A stretch of 64,000 bases of DNA. It comes from Spongilla lacustris (taxonomy: Eukaryota; Porifera; Demospongiae; Spongillida; Spongillidae). Below, piece after piece: positions 21,061-32,504 of this stretch. Positions within the stretch are counted from its first letter, which is position 1; each line of letters starts with the position of its first letter. The DNA is taken from positions 4,818,819-4,882,818 of the forward strand of contig OX442417.1 in the NCBI GenBank assembly GCA_949361645.1. The letters are read 5' to 3'. Position numbers and translations under genes: made by a program. The notes below the pieces were generated by a model. It saw only the letters and a program-made list of their open reading frames with translations. It was not told the origin of the DNA and did not search any database.

Positions 21061-24000
21061 AACATGCAGCAAGTGCTGCCGCGAAATAACCTTCATCCTT
21101 AATCGTCTATATCGCGATATGAATCGCTTGGTTATTAAATGTTGGGGTGAATAGTTATGGTTACCACGAAGATAAGGTACAGGTATACGTGTACTTACGC
21201 TAAATGTACTTGCTACCACAGACGATTTCATGAACGTTGATCGCAAAGCCTTCAAAACTGCCGTATGGGACTATGGGAGGCTTTGGAAGGAACAAAACTG
21301 AAATCAATTGATTTTTAGCTACATGATAGCTTGCGCAATGTTCCCAAGCAGCCTGTCAGCAGAAATCAACTGATTTCAGAAAATAAGATCCATTGTTCTG
21401 TTGGAGGAATCTTGAATCATACGTCCCTACCATAGCTAAACCAGCAAGCAAGTATTTTTGCTTAGGTAAAGGTTGCGTCCGTGGGGGCGTGGCATCTTGC
21501 ATGAAAGGCCGCATTGGCAATTGTATATTTCTAAGGCGAATTAAAAATCAAACTGAACTGGTTTAACTGTAGTAGTAAATTATTTTCATTGATATACCTA
21601 AATGTATGCTTATTCTCTGCTCGTTTGTAAATTTTATTTCTGTATATCTTTGTTTACGTCCGTGCACGTCATTTTTATTTCTGTATATCTTTGTTTACGT
21701 CTGTGTTATTTTGCGATATGTCTAAAGATTAATCGCCTTTCGCGATATAAACATTTAATCGCGATATATCGCGGCAACACTGCATGCGGCTATGAGATCC
21801 ACCCCCAGAAATTATCTATATTCGTGAGGTACATTACTCAGTGCTTGTGCTCAAAAGCAGAGATAATATATATTATCTCTGTCAAAAGCTGACGCCATAC
21901 AACTACAAGTGTTCAGTCGGTGGAGCCATGGATATGCCAGCCATTCCATGGAGGTGCAATGGCTCCACTTGTTATTATTTCATATAGGGATGTCTGGTAA
22001 TGTGCAAGAAGACAGAAAAGTTGAGTATTATTCCTGCAGACAATGCAGCTGTTATCCGCCACTGCATTGAGGAACTGCAATATCCTATTTGCTTTGGAGA
22101 GTTGCAATTACAGCAAGTTATTTCATTATTTAACCGCTCCCCCCCCCCCCCCCCCCCTCCCACCGCTGGGACAGACTTGCAAATACCCCCCTATTTTATT
22201 GAACCCCCCAGGACCTATGTTGTCCCACTAGTACTCCCCCAGCATAAATTCTCTTAGACTGAGGTCCAATCATACCCTTTTCCCAAAAATCGGAAGCCTA
22301 GTTTTGTTTCGGCGAGAGAGCAAAAATTTCTGACGAAGCAGCTTGCATGCTACAAAGAGTGTCAGTTGCAGTGCATGTAACGAGGAAATGCCAACTGAGT
22401 TTGTGTACACATAGTTTGTTGGCGTTGTTTTAATGTCATTATATACATGTATATTAGTGGTTATACAATGTACATGTATAAATGCACATATTGCTGCCTC
22501 ACTTTAATTGTTATGTAATAGATGGTGCCCCTCTGGCCTCACTGATCTATGGAGTAAATTTATCGACTTATTGTGTCTCTTCATGATTTCATTTAAATAA
22601 CTTAAATAACGTCTGATTGTATGTATTTCATGTTCCGTACGCAAGCCGGCGTTTTACTGCTTTCATCTATCATGTTTAGGTAGATAAATCATACGTAAAC
22701 CAAAGGATCGTTACTTTCTCATAACGGATATTATTTTATTTACTTGTATAATCTTATAGCCCACTATGCACTGTTCCGATGCACGCAGTTTTGCGACAAC
22801 CCAGCCAACTGTATATAAAGTGCTATTGCGCTTAGGCTTCTTAACTTGTTGACGCAGTCGCAGATAAGGATGTTGGCCTTCCCACCACATCCTAAAACAA
22901 TCTCATATGCAGATTTGTTTTTAACCGAAAATTTTCATTGGACTACATGTAGTTCTTTTCTTTGCAACATTGATTTTGATCACTTAATTATGTGAGTTGT
23001 CAGCAATACTGTATGCATTCGTTACCTTACTATTAATCAATGTAATGCCATGCAAGTATTAAATTTTACCCCTCCCCTCCTCACCCCACATTTTAATGAC
23101 AAAACTGACACCAAATATCCACACTCAAAACATTCTCAGAAAATCTTCTTCCATAGATGTAGAGCCTGCTAAGGAACACAAGAATAGCAAATTATGTGTG
23201 TGAGGCATTGAATTAAATAAAGCCACCTTGATATTATGCGGCCAGGTCCATACTTGCAGCCAGAGGGATCTTGAAAGTGGACTACTTTATTGTGGATATA
23301 AACTCAATGAGTCATCATGCACCCATGCAACATAACAAATTCTCGCACTCGCACATCTATGGGCATGGGAAGATTAGTGACGGCTTATGCAGAATGACCA
23401 TCAGTACTTAGGGCAAGGAAAGCATCCCATAAACCCAACATATAAGGTAGTATTCAGCAATAAAATCATTTTACATAAGCTGCAACATATTATAGTTTTA
23501 TAAAGGTTTCAGAGTATGTCTTCCATAGCATTTGCACTTTTATCTAATATTACTCTCACTCCTACGAGCATTACAGACTTTTGAAGCGATTCTGACTGTA
23601 CAGGCGCCGGACAATGCTCTGGTCAACACAGGTGGTGCTGGACAACTGCTCGTGGGGCAACAGCAAGATAGCCTGTATCTGTAATCCAAGCCCCATCGAG
23701 TACACACACGGAGATGCATACTGATGTTTGTAACACCTTGGGCATCATCATTTTAGCATGATTTGGTGTGCCCAAAAGCACTACAGGCAAGGAGTTGCAG
23801 ATTGGCTCTGCTGAAGGCAGCACTTGCAAGTTATAATCTCAGACGGTCCCCTGGCGACCAGAGACATATGTGTGACCCTGTAAATTCCAACAGTATCTCG
23901 AGACAAGGTCCCACCAGCACCACACGAAGCAGTAACCGATGTTGTAATGCTCTTACAAAACAAATAGAAACGCTCCAGGATTTATGAACGAAGACATACT

Positions 24001-24446
24001 CTTGTTGATTTCTAACAAGTAGCACCAGCTAATAATATTACCACTTATGAATAACTGTTTCTAACCACTATCCATAAACTCGCGTGTATACATCTCTGCT
24101 TCTCTTTTTTTTTTGTTTGACGACTGAGACTGAGGATTCAAAAAACCCTAGCAAAGACGCGACTCGTGAAGTAGAATGCTATAGAGGGCGGGTACTCAAG
24201 TCTGGTGACCCGACTCAATTGTTGTACAGGAAGATACTAGAGCATGTACTCAGAAGATACGGGCATGTTCATCGCGGAAAACTGTTGGTATAATTTTACC
24301 TTTTTACATTTAAAAAAAAAAAAAAAAAACATAAGACCTGCCAAGTTTGATAAATGAAAGCTATTAAGATGAACAGTGTTCCTAACTCTGCGGTTAATTT
24401 TCCCGTATGTTCTATAAAATCACTCTGGTCCCCAGACCGCGGGTAT
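21061..24446. other. Non-coding interval with simple repeats
   Basis: A ~38-bp unit (ttatttctgtatatctttgt...) occurs twice in tandem at about 21635-21705. A C19 run lies at 22139-22157 and an A17 run near 24310. Frames at 23763-23987 and 24118-24290 look mildly coding-like but match nothing I recognise and lack supporting splice sites. Confidence 0.4.
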
Positions 24447-24503
24447 TCTAAGTGCCAGAGGGCGGGTATTCTACCGTAGAATACCCGCCCGCTGGCACTT
24501 AGA
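24447..24503. repeat. 27-bp-arm hairpin
   Basis: Arms 24447-24473 and 24477-24503 are reverse complements with one mismatch and a 3-nt loop. A possible minimal foldback element. Confidence 0.8.
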
Positions 24504-25489
24504 GGACGCGATTACGAGGTCTCTACGAAAAATATGGTACTTGCAATAGACCAATCAGATTGCGAGATTCCATTATGCTATAGTCTAAGAAACAGTAATA
24601 ATTACAATGTGGCTTGCACGTACGTTGCCTGCTCATTAAACAGCCGTGTGCTATCCATTACAGGACCGTAGAAGCCGGTCAGGCATTCGGGCCATGGCCT
24701 AACCAACAGTGGTGCCTCTAATATGGAGAGAAGGGGTACTTGCTGTGTTTCTGAGGAGGCAGAAATTGCTCAAAACATTGACAGACAATTTGAAAATGTG
24801 AATTTAATTGTGATTGGTTACTGCATGGCACTGTTTGGTGTCAATGTGTGTTGTATTTGATGTCTTGTTTCCATAACTGTCACAATTTCCATCCTTCATC
24901 CAATAAAGCTAGTACTTAACCAAAATTCCAACTCTTGTTGTATTTTATATTAAAGGGTTGAGAGTTGTAAACCAGCTGTCTGTCTCGTCCATCAATCATT
25001 ACAAGTTAACACATTCTCGATAAAAATATTAGCAGGGAAGCAAGGATCTAATAATATTTTAAAATTTTGCATTCAAGGGAAATCTGCCTGTGATGCACTC
25101 AGGTCTGATAGTTTGTACAAGCAAAGTCAGATGTGGTAAGGAGTTATTATTGATTACTATTCTCCCCCACCCCCTCCACAACTAGGGCTTCAGGCACACT
25201 GCAAGAGATGACCATATCACCCTAGTCATCGACCAGAACCAGGAAGCCTCATCATACAGCAGAAATGAGTGTCGTTCATGAAATTCTAAATTCAATGAGA
25301 TGAATATTATTTTTATGAAGAAAAAAAAGATATTAAGCATATTCACTTTATAAATTAAGCACACATAAATTCACACACGTGATAAACACATCCTTTAACA
25401 ATAGCAATCAGCTACTTTCGAGGAGAGGTTCCCGGTATTTTCTTAGCTGTATTGTAGTTCTATTGTTAGCCACGGATTAAATATGACAG
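24504..25489. other. Non-coding interval
   Basis: Nothing recognisable; AT-rich with an A8 run at about 25320. Confidence 0.4.
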
Positions 25490-25895
25490 CACAAGTAATA
25501 CCAAGGCATAATACTATTTCATGTGAACCGTTATCACCAGTAGCAATTTCAGTGGCTGAAATAATTGAAATATTAATAATAAGGCCATTTCAATCAGAAG
25601 ATCAGACCACTTCTTGTACACAGATAAGCCCACTGCAATGCACAGGTACATAAGAACACAAGCTATGATGGCCAACATCTTCACTGGTGTAATATGAACA
25701 CCAGGTACAGAGGGAGATGGATAAAAAGAAGAACACCTGGACAGAAGCAATAACAATCTTTGAATGGTGCCTGGTAACTGTCGAGAAATGGCGTCAGTTT
25801 GTTAACCCATTGAAGGCCCCTCCCTCCAATGAGATCTAGTTTGTAAGCAAGGAGCCATCAGTAGAAGGGCAAGATATGGAATAATTATTGCTATT
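25490..25895 (-). pseudogene. Truncated paralogue of the beta-helix/multi-TM protein
   Basis: The minus strand encodes a decayed version of the C-terminal membrane region of the neighbouring 1372-aa protein. A stretch like LQTRSHW matches LQSRSHW there. After a frame break, VKMLAIIACVLMYLCIAVGL with SVYKKWSDLL matches the VRLLAIVIA...SVYKKWTNMI segment. The whole extracellular part and the first membrane helices are missing. It is immediately downstream of the intact gene in the same orientation, so it is a tandem-duplicate remnant. Confidence 0.75.
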
Positions 25896-26565
25896 ATGAT
25901 ATGGGTCACTCAGCTTAAAATGAGGGAAACAAGATATAAAAATTGAATTAGGGGTGTAGGATTTCGTTGTGTTCAAGTGAAGCCGTAAGTAAACAAGGGA
26001 TTACAGAATTGATGATTATGAATTTATAATTATTACATCGGTAATGCCTTGCTTGCTTACTATTTACACAGTTGATTGATTATCTTGTCAATAGCTGCAT
26101 GCTATATGGTATAAGTTCAAGGCACAATAATCCCATATACACATGTAGATATAAAGTATACATGTAGTTAGGTCCATTATTACAATTGGCAATAGGTTCT
26201 CAATATTGAGAAGTTTTGAAGAATCAATGAATACACAGTGTAAGAACTCACTTCCCAATACTGTGTCATTATTAATGCACACAAATATATAAGATTTGGG
26301 CAGCCATAACCACTGGAAATAAAGCTGTGCCCATGAAATCTAAAATCTAACAATCATTAGTTACAGCAGAATCATCTGCATCAGGTTAGCTGGTTGAAAA
26401 ATATTTGTATCTGAAAATGAATGCCATAGATTATGAGCTATAATAAATGCATGACAAAACATGTACAAGCACTTACAGTGTCAAAATGGATATAATGACA
26501 GTACATCTAGAATCTAGAATATCACACAATAAGTACATATAATACATATTACACAATTTACAATG
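25896..26565. other. 3' flank of the beta-helix protein gene
   Basis: No coding sequence. It presumably includes the 3' untranslated region of the minus-strand gene, but no clear polyadenylation signal could be assigned. Confidence 0.4.
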
Positions 26566-29500
26566 TCAGTTTTCAAAAAGTAGAGTCTCGCGAACATTAT
26601 AATTCCCAGAAATGCTTGCTTCAGCAGCAAATGGTTTATCCAATTTTTTCATAGGTATGGTGTCCATGATGTTAATTTTTTTCTTCACCCACACTTTAAA
26701 TTTACTCCACTCATCTTCTCTGTCCTTCCTCACACTTGAGTATATGTGGAGGACAACAATTGTGACAAAACAAATAAATGCACTTCCAATTCCTACTGAT
26801 AAGATGGCAGACAAACCAAGGCTGGTATCATAATTTGTTTCAAAAAGATGGGCTGTTGCAAGAACCATCAAATTCATTTGGAAGAATGTTTCACTTATCA
26901 TATTGGTCCACTTCTTATACACAGAGAACCTACTCAACATTGCAGTATAACAATAAGCAGCAATCACAATAGCCAACAGTCGCACATTTATGCTGTACTC
27001 AAGGGAAAACAGCAAATAGAGAGGTAGGCGGACCACAAGCAGTATTCCAAACCAAAATCGATATTGATCCTTATAAGGAGCAGCATAGCTGTCAAAAAAT
27101 GGTTTGAGATGATTGACCCATCTGAGGGCTTTCCAATGAGACCTTGACTGCAACCATGGTATGAACAAGAGAGTGGCAATGTAAGGAAAGATGCACAAAA
27201 TGGTGATACCCAGTCCAACGACGAAGAGTACTGTGTGCTTTGGACCAAGAAACTCTACGTTTCCATCATATAGCCATGCTCTTGGGACAGTAGTATTCAG
27301 TGTGGTAATGCTGGTGGAGGAAAATATGATGATAACAGTACGCAGAACCTTGGAATATGATAGCAGAATTAGGGAAGCTAGCACAGAGACTGCATTGGAT
27401 CTGCGGAATAATCTAGAGATTCTTAACGAATACCGCCCTGCTAAGACAATGATGCCAACAAGGCTAAATATGTAAATGGGAAAAACAAATTGGAGCCATG
27501 TCTTAGCATAGCTGTCCATCCCATTGTAGAAGCAGGCCTCAATTCCAAAGTCAAGGTTCAACCAAGCAATGAAGGTGGAAAGGAATTGTGAAATATTATT
27601 CCAGCGATTCTTTGGGAAAAAAATATTTTCATTAATTCTGATTATATTAGCATAAAAAATTAGTCCATTCAAGCTTCCATTAGAGACCGTTAGGTTTAAG
27701 ATAAAGATAAATCCCACCAAAAGTATGCCCAAGAGGGCAAAGGGTACCACCAACAGAATGCTGTAGCTATTGCAAAGCCTGCATACAGAGGTTCCAAATG
27801 TCATGCTTAATCCTTCTTGACATTGCCCACACAGAACCTTTTGTCGGTTGTAAGCGCACTGACTATCAAACTCAGTCACATTGATATTTCCTTCAGTATT
27901 ACAGTAGTCATATGGACATTGCAGATTTAATCCAAGGATATCACCAATAGGTCCAACCCAACTACCACTTCTTGTCACAGTCTGAGTGTTGATATCACAT
28001 ATGAAGTTATAACTAAGCAGTAACTGTTCACATTTACATGACGATGAGTTTTTGTCTAAAACAAAACCAGTGGGGCAAGGCAAAACAGTTATTGAGATAT
28101 TGAAACGTAATAGATTAGATTGTCCACCACTGAATGACATCTGTGTTGTCAAATACTGGTTTGCATTTGCAAGTTTAAATGGAATGTCATAAATATTGCA
28201 ATAAGCAGTAGATCTCAGTGCTGAGATGATTGTTACACTTGTATCATTAGTGTAAATCAAGATTATTCCAGGTGCTGTTCCGTTTGCCTGACCTATTGTG
28301 ACAAATTGTAGTTGTATTTTCTCACCTGGATACACGGTCTTACCTATGTTGACACTGGTATTGCATGGTGCAATTTTCAAAGATGCAACATTAAAAATAG
28401 GCACGGTTGATAGTGTAGAGAAATTTGTTCCATACCCACATGGACATATATATTTTGGTTCTGATGAAATCAAGGATGAAGTATTGTCATTGGAACCTAT
28501 TATAAAAATGTCCTGAAATTGATCATTTTGTTTACAAGTATCAATACTTCCACCATAAATCACACTGCCTGCCTCTCCAGCTTTGTTGTCTTCAAAATAC
28601 AGTCCAACTCCATTTACAGAACCCTTCAGCTGAATGAAACAGTTTTGAGCAGTGTAAACTTGATGATGAGGAACAGAATATGGGGACAGTGACTCAACAT
28701 ATATGGCTCCTCCGGACAGGAGAGCAGTGTTACCAAGGAAGGTGACATTTGTTGGTGACGACATATTAAGAAATGAAACCCCATCTATGTACAATGCTCC
28801 ACCATTTGCTGCAGTGTTGTTAATAAACTGAACCAAAGTTGATTGTTCTATAATGAGTGTAGATGCATAAAGTGAGATGGCTCCTCCATTGTCAGTATTC
28901 ACATTGTCTGTAAAATTTACATTTCCGCTCAAATAAATGTATGAGTTATAAGCATCCATGTTTGAAAGTAAAAAATTGCAATTGGCAAAGAAAGCATTTG
29001 ATTGCAGTGGGTAACCACTAACAGCTACATGAGACATTTCAAAATAGCTATCTGTTATGTTCAGAGTTGATTGCAAAATATACATATCTGAAGTGACGGT
29101 GATTATGTCAGAGGATTTGAATGTAGAACTTGTTACCAAGATATTAGGCACAGAGTAACTACCTTTAATGAATATGTCAGCCTGATAAAAGCTGCTATCC
29201 AGAAAAGAACTATCTGGTGATGCATTGCTACCATAGACAGTTATACTTGATACACTAAAATTGGAACCAAATACATGTGCGGCTAGGGCCCCATATGATG
29301 TTGTAAGTAATGTATCAGACTGCTCAAAGCTGCAGTTAATGAGATAAAAATTGGTCTGTGTATTTAAGGCATAAATGTCTAGAGCTGAATGGTCAAAACT
29401 GCAGTCTGTTAAGTATAAGGTCAAATTGTAGTTGGGTTTGTAGAGGAAAATACTTATGGTCGTGTCATTGTCAGGTGATATGTTACATGAAAAAGTTGAG

Positions 29501-30684
29501 TTGGTGATGGAAGTGGTAATGGTGTCAGTTAAACTGCCCATTTGCAGGTTAGTATCAACCCACTCCAATAGTAAGCCACTCCACTCACCTGAAGCATACA
29601 TACTTGATACATTGATAATTGTAACTTGGGACACGATGGAATTGAATTTCAGGTACATGTTTGCTCCAAAAAGTGCTTGATTTCTGTAGAAAGTTGAACT
29701 ATTGATGATGATATCAACTGTAAAAAAACTTTGGTCCATGAATATAGTCAATCCTGTGCCGGGGCAATCAAGCCAACATTTGCTATTCCATATACCAGCT
29801 GCAAATGGGGGGAATGTCCCATCGATGCCTAAACTGAACAGACATGATGAAAATGATAACTTATTTTGAGTTCTATCAGATGGCAAAACATCCTGATATT
29901 GAAGATACATATTTCCACCTGCAACACTTGCATAATCCAGTGATCCATCGTTAGTGTATACAGGAATGCTATTGGTTGTATTTCCATCACATTGGAAACC
30001 ATCATACGTTGTCCTGTTCAGCATGCTTTTCACAAGTTGGTTATTGCCCACAAATGATGACATGAGGACCTGCGATTGTCCTAACACATTCACTCCCAAC
30101 AGACCATACCCTGAGCTGTTCTGAATGGACACAGTGTCCATCAGGAGGTTGGTAACATCAAACATGTGGACACTGGCATTTCCCACGGTCTCAGGAGAAT
30201 AAAATCCACAACCACGAATAGTAAGGTTAGCAATTATCAAGTTAGTAACATTTGCAAACATAAACCCAGAAGGACTGTCACATGCAATTACAGCAGAGGA
30301 CTCTACATAGGCTATGTCCCCATCCCTAATGTATGGTTCAAATCCATACTCAATGACACTCTGAGCAATCGTACGTGATATTAAAACAGATTCATCTGAA
30401 CCTAATAGTTGTAGATTTATAGTATTTTGAAATAGGGCACCAATCTCATTGTCAAGGACATGGGTTCCAGGAAGAAAGATCACAGATACATTGGACCTGG
30501 AGATGTTACCTGCCGATGTCATAAGCAAGTACGTTTTCAAATCATAACACGGATATCCTGGACATGAAGATGCTGTGGATGAGCTAGGTATGATGTAGGA
30601 TGTGTGGGCAGCATACATTGCCATGCTGAGAGGCATGCCCCACAGGAAAGCTGTAGCCACAAACTGTAACACTGACACTCTCAT
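26566..30684 (-). CDS. Large beta-helix surface protein with multi-TM C-terminus (1372 aa)
   Basis: A single open frame of over 4.1 kb. The first ATG is at 30684-30682; the frame stays open five codons upstream to a GTG, which is not a credible eukaryotic start. Residues 1-22 are a hydrophobic signal peptide. Residues ~30-740 are a long Asn/Ser-rich region of repeated strands such as 'NLTIRGCGF', NVTNLLMDTVSIQNSSGYGL and GGAIYVE, typical of a right-handed parallel beta-helix (pectate-lyase/pmp-like), with dozens of N-x-S/T sites. Residues ~750-965 hold Cys-rich modules (CPCGYG, CPTGF..CKC, CPYDYC, LCGQC). From ~980 to ~1320 there are about eight hydrophobic helices and then a basic cytosolic tail. 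The architecture matches an expanded uncharacterised family in sponges, placozoans and cnidarians. Ligand binding or adhesion is inferred; membrane placement is well supported. A remnant paralogue lies just downstream. Confidence 0.9.
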   Translation of the reverse strand: MRVSVLQFVATAFLWGMPLSMAMYAAHTSYIIPSSSTASSCPGYPCYDLKTYLLMTSAGNISRSNVSVIFLPGTHVLDNEIGALFQNTINLQLLGSDESVLISRTIAQSVIEYGFEPYIRDGDIAYVESSAVIACDSPSGFMFANVTNLIIANLTIRGCGFYSPETVGNASVHMFDVTNLLMDTVSIQNSSGYGLLGVNVLGQSQVLMSSFVGNNQLVKSMLNRTTYDGFQCDGNTTNSIPVYTNDGSLDYASVAGGNMYLQYQDVLPSDRTQNKLSFSSCLFSLGIDGTFPPFAAGIWNSKCWLDCPGTGLTIFMDQSFFTVDIIINSSTFYRNQALFGANMYLKFNSIVSQVTIINVSSMYASGEWSGLLLEWVDTNLQMGSLTDTITTSITNSTFSCNISPDNDTTISIFLYKPNYNLTLYLTDCSFDHSALDIYALNTQTNFYLINCSFEQSDTLLTTSYGALAAHVFGSNFSVSSITVYGSNASPDSSFLDSSFYQADIFIKGSYSVPNILVTSSTFKSSDIITVTSDMYILQSTLNITDSYFEMSHVAVSGYPLQSNAFFANCNFLLSNMDAYNSYIYLSGNVNFTDNVNTDNGGAISLYASTLIIEQSTLVQFINNTAANGGALYIDGVSFLNMSSPTNVTFLGNTALLSGGAIYVESLSPYSVPHHQVYTAQNCFIQLKGSVNGVGLYFEDNKAGEAGSVIYGGSIDTCKQNDQFQDIFIIGSNDNTSSLISSEPKYICPCGYGTNFSTLSTVPIFNVASLKIAPCNTSVNIGKTVYPGEKIQLQFVTIGQANGTAPGIILIYTNDTSVTIISALRSTAYCNIYDIPFKLANANQYLTTQMSFSGGQSNLLRFNISITVLPCPTGFVLDKNSSSCKCEQLLLSYNFICDINTQTVTRSGSWVGPIGDILGLNLQCPYDYCNTEGNINVTEFDSQCAYNRQKVLCGQCQEGLSMTFGTSVCRLCNSYSILLVVPFALLGILLVGFIFILNLTVSNGSLNGLIFYANIIRINENIFFPKNRWNNISQFLSTFIAWLNLDFGIEACFYNGMDSYAKTWLQFVFPIYIFSLVGIIVLAGRYSLRISRLFRRSNAVSVLASLILLSYSKVLRTVIIIFSSTSITTLNTTVPRAWLYDGNVEFLGPKHTVLFVVGLGITILCIFPYIATLLFIPWLQSRSHWKALRWVNHLKPFFDSYAAPYKDQYRFWFGILLVVRLPLYLLFSLEYSINVRLLAIVIAAYCYTAMLSRFSVYKKWTNMISETFFQMNLMVLATAHLFETNYDTSLGLSAILSVGIGSAFICFVTIVVLHIYSSVRKDREDEWSKFKVWVKKKINIMDTIPMKKLDKPFAAEASISGNYNVRETLLFEN

Positions 30685-30699
30685 TAGAGGTTGTTGCAC

Positions 30700-32504
30700 T
30701 GGAGGGAGGGAACTGTAATGAAATATTGTCCCAATATGTTATATAATTAATGGCTACAGTCTTCTCAGCATCAACATATAACAGTTAAAGCCATCTAGTT
30801 TAAGCATAAACGTGAGGTATTATACTGTAAACCCATATATGGAAGCTTTTCTCGACTACCTACCCTGTATGTTTTTCTGGAGAGTATCATTATAGCTTTT
30901 ATGCAGATATCACAAAGAAAACAACCTTGCTTTTATCAGAGCCTGTATATGTGCCACAATCAAGAACTTAACAATGTGTACAGTAAATATAATATTCCAT
31001 TTTGTGGTAAAGACAAATTCTACTTTTCAATTTATAAATTCAAAATCAATCCTGTCATCAATAAATTTGGTGGTAATTTTCATTGTGTTTTGAATCAAAG
31101 CACCCGGCATTAAACTTTTGTATGCTTTTTTTAAAATGTTTTTAATCTTAGAAGAACTGTGCAGGGTAATGTTGGTTATTTTCTGTCAATCTTTTGTTAT
31201 TGCTGATGTATTGAACAAATAACGTAATATAATATTAATAACTGCTTTGCAGAATTAAAGTTAATTAACGCGTAAGTAATCTGAGTTGTTCTTCAGTACA
31301 GCTACAGCTTGCACCGTTATTTAGTGTAAATTGGTGCTACATGTGCGGTAGGATTTAAGCAGCTGAAAGTATAATTACGTAATTTTGGCAATGAGTTGTT
31401 ATTTTTAATGAAGTGCTAATTATGTAATGTTTAAAATCGACAGGCGTGAATAAGTAGGTCGATGAAGTTACCATTACTTTTTACGATGCGCGCATCACAT
31501 GTGGGATAATTACAATCCTATTGTAATTTGTACAGTGCTTATAGAGACATGTACATTTTCGTCGTTTATTGGAACTCCGCAGCAGTGCGTGAATATGGGT
31601 AGTACAAGCGTAGCCACACTAAGCTTAGCCTTAGGCCCCGCTAGACTATAGGGTCATTCCCATTTCGTGCCGCCGGGGCCACTTTATATCAATATGCATT
31701 CTCTGAATGCATGTAACGATGTTAGTGGGTTGTATTACGCGTCTAGTCTACGTCAGGCGTATGCATTCATACAATTAACAAACCTTTTGTCAGTTCTCCT
31801 CAAGCGAGTTGAAGTAGGTATAGTCAGCACAGCCAATCGTGCAGAATTCCACAATCGTAAATTTTTGCAATGAAGGCACCACGACCCCGCCCACGATACA
31901 CGCCCACACGCTCGCATGATGCCGTGCCAAAGCCAAAGGTGCAGCGCACGCATTCATCCGTCTTCGGCTAAGGTTGCGTTAGTACTGACTACAGCAGATA
32001 AAAACCTTGATATATGCAACGGCGGTTGTAATACGCAGCTATGTTGTGTGCGGAGCAATGATATTTAGCCTAATTAGTCTTAGCTGGAATTATAATTACC
32101 TATTCAAAAATGAGTCTTGTGCATGTTGTTCCCAACCCTCTATTTTGTCTGAATCGGGAGTGACAGTATCGGAGTAGATTTTGTCCCCCACGGACGTAAT
32201 CCGCTAGGCGGCTAGCAGATATTGTTCCCTTATCCGCAGAAATTGCCCCCCTCTCTCACCCCCCCCCCCCCCCCCCCCCCCCACTGTCTGTTGGTGTCAA
32301 CAGTAGGTAATCGATACCTATAAGCTAACAGTCTCGCCCGCTTTTTGCATTGGGGCCTGAAACATAAAGTTTTCCCCATTCCTTTTTGTATCGGGCCCGA
32401 AAGGTACCTATCAATCGATCTCCCTGCCAGACTTCTTGGCCCTCTGCCTGGTACGGTCATTGGTAGTGAGGGAAAAATATTGTATATAATCTGTATAATT
32501 ATTA
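30700..32504. other. 5' flank and non-coding interval
   Basis: Upstream side of the beta-helix gene; it must hold that gene's promoter, but no motif stands out. A C24 run is at 32259-32282 after a CT-rich stretch. No coding sequence is recognised. Confidence 0.4.

Noticed and set aside
26612..30378. Several plus-strand frames opposite the beta-helix gene
   Set aside because: Shadows of the long minus-strand coding frame.
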